7,685 nucleotides of DNA, taken from Dehalococcoidia bacterium (GTDB lineage Bacteria > Chloroflexota > Dehalococcoidia > Tepidiformales > Tepidiformaceae). A program made the translations under genes and the position numbers. The notes beneath the pieces are model-generated. The model made no database searches and was not told the origin of the DNA. It worked only from the letters and a program-made list of their open reading frames with translations. The stretch spans positions 13,608 to 21,292 of the forward strand of contig VXRS01000305.1 in the NCBI GenBank assembly GCA_009838385.1, read 5' to 3'. This document shows positions 1 to 5,182 of the stretch, one piece after another (within the stretch, counting starts at the first letter, position 1; each line of letters starts with the position of its first letter).

Positions 1-756
1 TCGAAGGCGGCCGGCTTCGCCCTCATCCTGCGGCTCTTCACGGGCGCGCTGGTGGTGGACGCGGTGGAGTGGCGGGCGGTGATCGCGGCGCTGGCGGCGA
101 TCACGATGACGGCCGGCAACCTGCTCGCCATCCAGCAATCGAACCTGAAGCGGCTGGTCGCCTACAGCTCGATCGGGCAGGTGGGCTACATGCTCGTGGC
201 CATCGCCGCGATCGGCTACGGGGACGCGGCCACGGCGGAGAGCGCCTCGAGCGCGCTGCTCCTGCACATCGTGGGCTACACGGTCTCGACACTGGCGCTA
301 TTCACGGCGCTGACGGCGCACTACAACCGCACGGGCGACGACAGCATCGCGGGGCTGCGGGGCCTGGCCGAGACGCAACCCTTCCTGGCGCTGGTGATCA
401 CGGCCTCGCTGTTCTCGTTCGCGGGGTTACCGTTCTTCGCGGGCTTCGCGACCAAGCTGCTGCTGTTCCAGGCGAGCACGACGGACGGACTGTTGTGGCT
501 GGTGGGCCTGGCGGCGGCGAACAGCTTCGTAAGCCTCTACTACTACCTCATGGTCATGCGACAGATGTACCTGTTCGATCCGCCCGAAGGGCAGACGCGG
601 TTCCGGCCCGCGCCCCTGTTGGGCGCGCTGGCTGGACTGCTGCTGCTGGGCGTGCTCTTCATCGGCGTGTACCCGCAGCCCGCCTTCGAGGCCACCGACC
701 GTGCGGCCTCAGCCCTGTTCGAGGTGAGCGCCTCCGGCCTCATCCGCCTCCCCTGA
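1..756 (+). CDS. nuoN: NADH-quinone oxidoreductase subunit N, C-terminal part (5' end outside window)
   Basis: This is one of the three antiporter-like, proton-pumping membrane subunits of respiratory complex I. The reading frame is open from base 1, so 251 residues of the C-terminal half are visible and the true start lies upstream. The first visible residues (SKAAGFAL followed by LRLF) match the conserved lysine-bearing transmembrane helix of NuoN/MrpD-type subunits. NLKRLVAYSSIGQVGY at about residues 48-63 is the hallmark motif of the family. A second helix carries GFATK with a lysine at about residue 152, and a YYYL-containing helix follows. At least six hydrophobic segments can be counted, the last ending near VYPQP. 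NuoN is usually the last gene of the nuo operon, and the unrelated small genes that follow fit with this being its 3' end. NuoL or NuoM are less likely given the short C-terminus and the YYYLMVMRQMY segment. Confidence 0.93.
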   Translation, partial: SKAAGFALILRLFTGALVVDAVEWRAVIAALAAITMTAGNLLAIQQSNLKRLVAYSSIGQVGYMLVAIAAIGYGDAATAESASSALLLHIVGYTVSTLALFTALTAHYNRTGDDSIAGLRGLAETQPFLALVITASLFSFAGLPFFAGFATKLLLFQASTTDGLLWLVGLAAANSFVSLYYYLMVMRQMYLFDPPEGQTRFRPAPLLGALAGLLLLGVLFIGVYPQPAFEATDRAASALFEVSASGLIRLP

Positions 757-771
757 CGCCCGACCCCACCC

Positions 772-1080
772 ATGCCGGCCGACCTGGAAGCGATCGTGGC
801 CGCAGCGAAGAGTGGAGATCTGCGTCTTACACAGCACTACGGCGAGGAGCGCCAGGGCGCACCCGACCGGCCCTGGTACTCGGAAATCGTCTACGGGCTC
901 GCTCACGACGCGCCTGAGCTGGTTGGGGATGACCGCGGAGTGGACGGGGAGGGCGCAGTCTGCCGGATCACGTGCATAACTCCCGACGGCAATGCGTTTG
1001 AGGTTCGAATAAACTACGAAGCAAGCCCAATGCGGATCGTGACATCGTTCCGTCTGGGCCGTGGGGGACGACATGCCTGA
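772..1080 (+). CDS. DUF4258-like small protein, possible toxin-like partner
   Basis: A 102-residue soluble protein beginning 15 bases after the nuoN stop. The pattern resembles DUF4258: an N-terminal helix (DLEAIVAAAKSGDL), then LTQHYGEER with the conserved Thr-x-His and Arg, a central helix, and strands around CRITCITPDG and IVTSFRLGRGG. The family has no firmly established activity. Its members often lie beside YgiT/MqsA-like antitoxin genes and are suspected to be RelE-like or toxin-related. The next gene overlaps this one by 8 bases, so the two are probably co-translated. There is no good Shine-Dalgarno site before ATG 772, so expression may rely on coupling to nuoN. Bases 961-1060 are about 55% GC, far below the neighbours, and codons such as AAT, TTT, ATA and AAA cluster here, which suggests later acquisition. 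The gene looks real; the family assignment is moderate and made by eye. Confidence 0.72.
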   Translation: MPADLEAIVAAAKSGDLRLTQHYGEERQGAPDRPWYSEIVYGLAHDAPELVGDDRGVDGEGAVCRITCITPDGNAFEVRINYEASPMRIVTSFRLGRGGRHA

Positions 1081-1306
1081 GCAGGTCATCACGGAGCGGC
1101 TCCGGGTCTATCGCGAGGGCGAGTCGGTCTGGCGCGAAGAGTTCCCCGTCATCGTGGCCGAGGACGGCGAGCATCTGCTCTCACACGAGACTGCCCTGAA
1201 ATTGGAAGAGCGCCAGAAGCATTACCTGAAGCTCGCGAAGGAGGGCAGGCTTCCCGAGCCCTCCGAGACAGTGCCCAAAGGCTCGCACGAGGCGGCGGGC
1301 GGCTAG
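1073..1306 (+). CDS. small hypothetical protein resembling a cysteine-less YgiT/MqsA-type antitoxin
   Basis: A 77-residue protein of unknown function. I chose ATG 1073 over GTG 1061 because GGGGGA at 1063-1068 gives a short-spaced ribosome site and because the start overlaps the upstream stop by 8 bases, a typical coupled arrangement. The middle (EEFPVIVAEDGEHLLS, then ETALKLEE) resembles the end of the YgiT zinc-finger domain, which usually reads V-x-CxxCGE followed by a segment like SPETAxKLEE. Here no cysteine is present at all, so zinc binding as in MqsA/YgiT is not possible. The C-terminus is charged (ERQKHYLKLAKEGR) and then disordered, with no helix-turn-helix DNA-binding domain. Its position right after a DUF4258-like gene supports an antitoxin-like role, but this is inference. 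The gene ends tail to tail with a minus-strand gene, sharing CTAG at 1303-1306. Confidence 0.65.
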   Translation: MPEQVITERLRVYREGESVWREEFPVIVAEDGEHLLSHETALKLEERQKHYLKLAKEGRLPEPSETVPKGSHEAAGG

Positions 1307-1620
1307 GTCTGGCCAATCTCCCCGAGGCTGATGGTGTCGTCGCCGGCTTCGGCATCGCCGTAGACGCCGGCCGGGACGCCCTTCCAGACCGTCACGATGA
1401 AGTCCTCGCGGAAGGGGTCGGCGGTCATCGCGAGCTGCTCGTCGACGGCATCGATGAGCTCGCGCACGCGGTCGTCGCTGGCGTCGGCGGTCGTGCAGAG
1501 GGTGGCGTGGATGTTGGCCCCCTGGATGTGCAGGTCCACGCGCCCGACGATCTCGCCGTCATCGAGCACCGTGTAGGACTCGGAGTGAGGTGTGCGCACC
1601 TCGCGGTCGAAGCTGATCAC
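1303..1620 (-). CDS. hypothetical protein downstream of proA
   Basis: A 105-residue protein I do not recognise. I chose the GTG start at 1618-1620 because a strong Shine-Dalgarno site (GGGAGG, plus-strand 1628-1633) lies 7 bases before it. The frame could extend to a TTG at 1701 inside proA, but that stretch is proline-rich and reads like non-coding sequence. The protein seems to be a small alpha/beta domain: strands at about 16-32 (YTVLDDGEIVGRVDLHI) and 36-44, a helix at about 50-66 (RVRELIDAVDEQLA), and a strand FIVTVWKG at about 74-81, then an acidic tail. It has no signal peptide or membrane segment and a single cysteine. It follows proA by 52 bases on the same strand, so it is probably transcribed with it, but nothing in the sequence links it to proline synthesis. 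Confidence 0.75.
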   Translation of the reverse strand: MISFDREVRTPHSESYTVLDDGEIVGRVDLHIQGANIHATLCTTADASDDRVRELIDAVDEQLAMTADPFREDFIVTVWKGVPAGVYGDAEAGDDTISLGEIGQT

Positions 1621-1672
1621 GTTCGGTCCTCCCGATGGGTCTGGTAGTGAGGGAACAGCAGGGTCGGTCCGC

Positions 1673-2953
1673 TCATGCGGGCCGGACGTGGCCCGCGCCA
1701 AGGACCATCCATTTGTAGCTGGTGAGCTCGACGAGCCCCATGGGCCCGCGGGCGTGCATCTTCTGCGTGGAGATGCCGATCTCGGCGCCGAGCCCGAACT
1801 GGGCGCCGTCGGTGAACTGCGTGCTGGCGTTCACGTAGACGACGGCCGCGTCGACCTCGGACGTGAAGCGCATGGCGTTCTCGTAGCTGTCGGTGATGAC
1901 GGCCTCGCTGTGCTTGCTGCTGTGCGCCTCGATGTGCGCCAGCGCCTCGTCCATCGAGGCGACGACGCGCACGCCGGCGCGCAGGGCGAGGTGCTCCGTG
2001 TCCCAGTCATCTGGGCCCGCGGGCTCGACGTTCAGGCCGGGGACGTTCAGGCCCGCCAGCAGGTCGAGTGAACGGTCGTCGCCGAGCAGGGTGACCGTGC
2101 CCGCCCAGCGCTCGCCGAGGGAGCGCAGCAGGTCGGGCGCCACCGCCTCGTGCACGAGCAGCGTGTCGAGGGCGTTACAGATGCTGTAACGGCGCGTCTT
2201 GGCGTTGTCGACCACCTTGAGAGCCATCGCCAGGTCGGCCTCGGCGTCGACGTAGGTGTGGGAGACGGCCTCGCCGTGCGCGACGACGGGCATGGTCGCC
2301 GTCTCGCGCACGTAGTTGATCAGCCCGGCCCCGCCGCGCGGGACCATCAGGTCGACGACGTCGTGCATGCGCAGCAGCTCGTCGATGTGGGCGCGATCGG
2401 GGTCGCGGATCACCTGGGCGGCTTCGGTGGGCAGCTCCGAGCCGTCGAGCGCGTCGCGGAGGAGGTCGCCGAGGACGGCGTTGCTGTGCACGGCCTCCTT
2501 GCCGCCCCGGAGGACGGCGGCATTGCCGCTCTTGAGGCAGAGGGTGGCGATATCGATGGTCACGTTCGGGCGCGACTCGTAGATGCAGGCGACCACGCCC
2601 AGGGGCACGCGCTTGCGGGAGATCTGGAGGCCGTTCGGCAGGGTGCGCGCGTCGATCGTCTCGCCCACGGGGTCGGGGAGGGAGGCGATGTGGCGCGTAT
2701 CGGCGGCCATGCCGGCGATGCGGGCGGGTGTCAGCGTGAGGCGCTCGACGAAGTAGTCGTCGAGTCCAGCTTCGCGGCCCGCGACGAGGTCCTTCTCGTT
2801 CTCGGCGAGGATCGCGTCCTCGCGCTCGAGGAGGAGCGCGGCGACGCGCTCGAGCGCGTCGTTCTTGGCGTCGGTGGAAGCAACGCCAAGACGCCGGGAA
2901 GCCGCTCGCGCGGCCTCGGCCTGCTCGCGGACGCGCGAAAGGGTGGTGGTCAT
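1673..2953 (-). CDS. proA: gamma-glutamyl phosphate reductase (glutamate-5-semialdehyde dehydrogenase)
   Basis: Second step of proline synthesis: NADPH-dependent reduction of gamma-glutamyl phosphate to glutamate-5-semialdehyde in the cytoplasm. The protein has 426 residues, normal for the family. Visible motifs are PLGVVACIYESRPNVT at about 117-132 (nucleotide-binding half), CLKSGNAAVLRGGKEA at about 139-154, VPRGG at about 204-208, and the catalytic cysteine in SICNALDTLLVH (Cys259). VYVNASTQFTDG and FGLGAEIGISTQKMHARGPMG at about 372-406 are near invariant. In the GxCHxYxD motif, Ser231 replaces the usual non-catalytic Cys. I chose ATG 2953 because it begins the typical N-terminus; the longer open frame upstream runs into coaX on the other strand. 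No Shine-Dalgarno site precedes it, but a TACACT box ends 7 bases before the ATG, which suggests a leaderless mRNA. No proB is seen in this window. Confidence 0.98.
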   Translation of the reverse strand: MTTTLSRVREQAEAARAASRRLGVASTDAKNDALERVAALLLEREDAILAENEKDLVAGREAGLDDYFVERLTLTPARIAGMAADTRHIASLPDPVGETIDARTLPNGLQISRKRVPLGVVACIYESRPNVTIDIATLCLKSGNAAVLRGGKEAVHSNAVLGDLLRDALDGSELPTEAAQVIRDPDRAHIDELLRMHDVVDLMVPRGGAGLINYVRETATMPVVAHGEAVSHTYVDAEADLAMALKVVDNAKTRRYSICNALDTLLVHEAVAPDLLRSLGERWAGTVTLLGDDRSLDLLAGLNVPGLNVEPAGPDDWDTEHLALRAGVRVVASMDEALAHIEAHSSKHSEAVITDSYENAMRFTSEVDAAVVYVNASTQFTDGAQFGLGAEIGISTQKMHARGPMGLVELTSYKWMVLGAGHVRPA

Positions 2954-3049
2954 GCGAGTAAGTGTAGCCGCTTCCTGTTGTGTGTACGTCGGCGGCACGC
3001 CTAGGCTTAAGCCAGCACGGGACTCCCTGGAGCCCAGAGCGGCGGCGAC
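2954..3049. promoter_or_regulatory. divergent promoter region between proA and coaX
   Basis: The 96 bases between the two divergent start codons must hold promoters for both directions. For proA (minus strand) the best -10 candidate is TACACT at plus-strand 2961-2966, only 7 bases before the ATG, which would place transcription start at or next to the start codon. No convincing -35 box is seen at the right distance. For coaX (plus strand) a weak candidate is TTGTGT at 2978-2983 and TAGGCT at 3002-3007 with an 18-base spacer, giving a leader of about 35-40 bases. Each hexamer matches the consensus at only three of six positions, so the boxes are guesses while the presence of promoters here is likely. 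No operator-like dyad was found. Confidence 0.4.
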
Positions 3050-3817
3050 ATGCTTCTCGCCCTCGACATCGGCAACACATCGGTCCACATGGGACTGTTC
3101 GCCGGCGAGAACCTGGCGGCGACTTGGCGCGTCGGGGTGGAAGCGGAACGCTCGGCCGATGAGTACGGCGTCCTGATGCTGAACCTCCTCGCCACGAGCG
3201 ACCTGACAGCGGAATCGGTCGACGCCTGCATCATCGGCTGCGCGGTTCCGCCCCTCCTCCCCACCTTCCAGCGAGTCTGCGCGCGCTACTTCGGCCACGA
3301 CGCGATGGTGGTGGGACACGGGCTACGGACGGGCGTGCGAATCCTCTACGACAATCCCCGGCAGGTCGGCGCAGACCGCGTCGTGGATGCGGTCGCGGCG
3401 ATTAGCATCTACGGGTCGCCCGCGATCGTCGTCGACTTCGGGACGGCGACGGTCTTCGACGCCATCGACGCGCAGGGCGACTACCTCGGGGGCGCGATCG
3501 CCCCGGGCATCGGCATCGCCAGCGAGACGCTCTTCAGCCGGGCGGCGATGCTCTCGCGCGTCCAGCTCGAGCGCCCGCCCGCGGCGATCGGGCGGAACAC
3601 CACCCACGCCCTCCAGTCGGGCATCCTGCTCGGGTACGTGGGGCTGGTGGAGGGCATGGTGGCGCGCTTCCAGGAAGAGCTGGGGGGCGGCGCGACCGTG
3701 ATCGGCACGGGCGGCTGGGCGAGCGAGATCGCAGCCGAAACCGACGTCATCGACACCGTCGACCAGAACCTCACACTACAGGGGCTGCGGCTAATCCATG
3801 ACCTCAACATTGGCTGA
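3050..3817 (+). CDS. coaX: type III pantothenate kinase
   Basis: Phosphorylates pantothenate with ATP, the first step of coenzyme A synthesis, in the cytoplasm. CoaX enzymes belong to the ASKHA fold, need a monovalent cation and are not feedback-inhibited by CoA, unlike CoaA. The protein has 255 residues, normal for the family. Visible motifs: the N-terminal phosphate loop LLALDIGNTS at 2-11; NPRQVGADRVVDAVAA at 102-117 with the catalytic Asp109; VVDFGTATVFD at 127-137 with the cation/substrate-binding Asp129; GGAIAPG at 147-153; the late glycine-rich loop VIGTGGWA at 217-224; and NLTLQGL near the C-terminus. ATG 3050 directly opens the first motif, so the start is secure, although the ribosome site is weak. 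The 3' end overlaps coaBC by 20 bases, so the two are surely one operon that acts in successive pathway steps. Confidence 0.97.
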   Translation: MLLALDIGNTSVHMGLFAGENLAATWRVGVEAERSADEYGVLMLNLLATSDLTAESVDACIIGCAVPPLLPTFQRVCARYFGHDAMVVGHGLRTGVRILYDNPRQVGADRVVDAVAAISIYGSPAIVVDFGTATVFDAIDAQGDYLGGAIAPGIGIASETLFSRAAMLSRVQLERPPAAIGRNTTHALQSGILLGYVGLVEGMVARFQEELGGGATVIGTGGWASEIAAETDVIDTVDQNLTLQGLRLIHDLNIG

Positions 3818-5033
3818 GACGACGAGAACCTACCGTGAGCGCCCGCTCGACGGCCGCACCATCGCCCTCGGCGTCACCGGCAGCATCTCCGCCTACAAGG
3901 CCGCCGATCTCGCGAGCAAGCTGCGCCAGGCCGGCGCCAGCGTCGAGGTGCTGATGACGGAGGCGGCGACGCGCTTCATCGCCCCGCTCACGTTCCAGTC
4001 GCTCACGGGGCAGGCAGCGATCGTCGACATGTTCGAGACGGAGGAGGCCGAGGCGCACGTGGAGGTAGCACGCCGCGCCGACGCGTTCCTGATCGCACCG
4101 GCCACGGCCGACTGCCTGGCGCGCCTCGCCTACGGCGGCGGCGGCGACATGGTGACGCTGACCGCGCTCGCGACGACGGCGCCGGTCGTCGTCGCCCCCG
4201 CGATGGACTCACAGATGTGGGCGAACGCGGCCGTCGAGGCGAACGTCGCCGCGCTCGACGAGCGCGGGGTCGAGGTCGTGGGGCCCGCCGAAGGACGGCT
4301 CGCGAGCGGGCGTTTCGGCGCAGGTCGCCTGGCTGAGACGCCGGCGATCCTCGGGGCGGTGCGCGCCGCCATCGGCCGACGCGAAGGCGACCTCTGCGGT
4401 CGGGCGGTCATCGTCACCGCGGGAGGCACGCAGGAACCGCTCGACCCCGTCCGCTACATCGGCAACCGCTCGAGCGGGCGCATGGGCTTCTCCCTCGCCG
4501 CCGCCGCACGCGACCGCGGGGCGCGGGTGTCGCTGGTGACGGGTCCGTCCCAGCTGACGACGCCCTACGGCGTGGACCGGGTCGACGTGAAGACAGTCGA
4601 GGAGATGCTGGGGGCGCTGAAACCGCTGACCGAGCGCTGCGACGCCCTCCTGATGGCGGCGGCGCCGGCCGACTTCCGACCCCTGGAAGCGTCCGGCCAG
4701 AAGATCAAGAAGGCCACCCTCAACGAGGACGACATGACGCTCCCCCTGACGGAGACACCAGACATCATCTCGACGCTCCCGGGCGGCGGCGTGCGGGTCG
4801 CGTTCGCCGCCGAAACCGAGAACCTGAAGGCGAACGCCACCGCCAAGCTGGCGGCCAAGCGCGCGGACTTCATCGTCGCGAACGACGTGACGGCCGCGGG
4901 CAGCGGCTTCGGCACGGAGACGAACGAGGTCACCATCTTCCACCGGGAAGGCGAGGCGGAGCGGCTGCCCCTCCTGAGCAAGTACGCCGTCGCCCACGCG
5001 ATTTTGGACCGCGTATCGGCACGGCTGACATAG
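3798..5033 (+). CDS. coaBC: bifunctional phosphopantothenoylcysteine decarboxylase / phosphopantothenate-cysteine ligase
   Basis: Makes 4'-phosphopantetheine: the CoaB half joins cysteine to 4'-phosphopantothenate using CTP, and the FMN-dependent CoaC half decarboxylates the product. The protein has 411 residues. CoaC spans about 20-190: GVTGSISAYKA at 25-35 (FMN loop), the active-site His87 in AHVEVARRAD, and IAPATADCLA at 99-108. CoaB spans about 200-411: VTAGGTQEPLDPVRYIGNRS at 206-225, AAAPADFRP at 287-295, KIKK at 302-305, AFAAETE at 335-341, VAND at 360-363, and FGTETNEVTIF at 371-381. The decarboxylase half is unusual: the PxMN motif reads PAMDSQMW (Asp137), and the ACG motif that carries the catalytic Cys reads ASG (Ser170). 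The E. coli equivalents are Asn125 and Cys158. ATG 3798 lies 20 bases inside coaX and gives about 18 extra residues before the fold begins. Confidence 0.97.
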   Translation: MTSTLAETTRTYRERPLDGRTIALGVTGSISAYKAADLASKLRQAGASVEVLMTEAATRFIAPLTFQSLTGQAAIVDMFETEEAEAHVEVARRADAFLIAPATADCLARLAYGGGGDMVTLTALATTAPVVVAPAMDSQMWANAAVEANVAALDERGVEVVGPAEGRLASGRFGAGRLAETPAILGAVRAAIGRREGDLCGRAVIVTAGGTQEPLDPVRYIGNRSSGRMGFSLAAAARDRGARVSLVTGPSQLTTPYGVDRVDVKTVEEMLGALKPLTERCDALLMAAAPADFRPLEASGQKIKKATLNEDDMTLPLTETPDIISTLPGGGVRVAFAAETENLKANATAKLAAKRADFIVANDVTAAGSGFGTETNEVTIFHREGEAERLPLLSKYAVAHAILDRVSARLT

Positions 5034-5068
5034 CCAGTAGCCCACAACGTGACGTAAGCTCGACAGCC

Positions 5069-5131
5069 ATGACGCACTCCTCGGACGGCATGCAGCGACG
5101 CTGCACCTGTATGGCGGGGTCCCGCGCCTGA
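5069..5131 (+). CDS. candidate cysteine-containing leader peptide (uORF) of cysE-cysS
   Basis: A possible 20-residue peptide, MTHSSDGMQRRCTCMAGSRA. It has two cysteine codons (TGC 5102-5104 and TGT 5108-5110) flanking one Thr, and three serine codons. Serine is the substrate of CysE and cysteine the substrate of CysS, the two genes that follow. Its stop codon (5129-5131) lies in the loop of the strong hairpin at 5115-5141, so a ribosome that reads through would open the stem and one stalled at the Cys codons would not reach far into it. There is no Shine-Dalgarno site; a leaderless start from the TAAGCT box, or an internal start at Met8, is possible. Leaderless cysteine-rich uORFs that control sulfur genes are known from mycobacteria. 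A chance ORF of this size is quite possible in GC-rich DNA. Confidence 0.3.
   Translation: MTHSSDGMQRRCTCMAGSRA
5091..5105. repeat. 15-base perfect dyad in the cysE leader
   Basis: TGCAGCG-A-CGCTGCA is a perfect inverted repeat with 7-base arms around A5098. In RNA it could form a 5-pair stem with a 5-base loop, with the first Cys codon of the putative leader peptide in the 3' arm. In DNA it has the shape of an operator for a dimeric repressor. The 3' arm can instead pair with GCAGC at 5145-5149, which would tie it to the downstream hairpin system. The symmetry is certain; any function is inferred. Confidence 0.4.
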
Positions 5132-5141
5132 GCGGGCCCCG
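5115..5141 (+). promoter_or_regulatory. strong GC hairpin before cysE
   Basis: CGGGG (5115-5119) and CCCGC (5121-5125) pair with GCGGG (5132-5136) and CCCCG (5137-5141), giving ten G-C pairs with one bulged T (5120) and a 6-base loop GCCTGA. The loop holds the stop codon of the putative leader peptide. No T-tract follows, so it is not a standard intrinsic terminator for coaBC, though it could still pause polymerase or protect a 3' end. It competes with two alternative stems that use bases 5152-5158. Confidence 0.5.
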
Positions 5142-5182
5142 ACAGCAGCCTGCCCGCCCAGTCCCGAGAGGTAGCGAACCGT

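Larger units (their letters stand above)
5034..5182 (+). promoter_or_regulatory. structured leader upstream of cysE-cysS, candidate cysteine-responsive attenuator
   Basis: This 149-base gap is large for such a compact region. It holds a possible 20-codon peptide (5069-5131), a 15-base perfect dyad (5091-5105), a 10-pair all-GC hairpin (5115-5141) and the cysE ribosome site GAGAGG at 5166-5171. Several pieces can pair in competing ways: GCGGGC 5132-5137 with GCCCGC 5152-5157, GGCGGG 5113-5118 with CCCGCC 5153-5158, GCTGC 5100-5104 with GCAGC 5145-5149, and CCTC 5079-5082 with GAGG 5168-5171 of the ribosome site. A possible -10 box, TAAGCT at 5055-5060, lies 8 bases before the peptide ATG, without a clear -35. 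No T-run follows any hairpin, so control of translation or Rho access would be more likely than intrinsic termination. Regulation by cysteine is inference from peptide content and the downstream genes. Confidence 0.42.

Noticed and set aside
2150..3004. 284-residue plus-strand open frame opposite proA
   Set aside because: Antisense to conserved proA codons, made of Val/Gly/Asp/Ala-rich repeats as expected from a mirrored GC-rich gene.
2954..3319. Extended N-terminus for proA
   Set aside because: The open frame continues upstream, but it would overlap the start and first motif of coaX on the other strand. The canonical ProA N-terminus begins at ATG 2953.
5115..5141. Intrinsic terminator of coaBC
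   Set aside because: The stem is strong but no run of T follows; the downstream bases are GACAGCAGCC.
5034..5182. T-box riboswitch for tRNA-Cys in the cysE leader
   Set aside because: The segment at 5113-5126 is partly similar to the T-box core (AGGGTGGNACCGCG), but the key TGG that pairs with the tRNA end is missing. TGGA would be expected for tRNA-Cys. I also see no stem I with its usual motifs. A covariance-model search would settle it.
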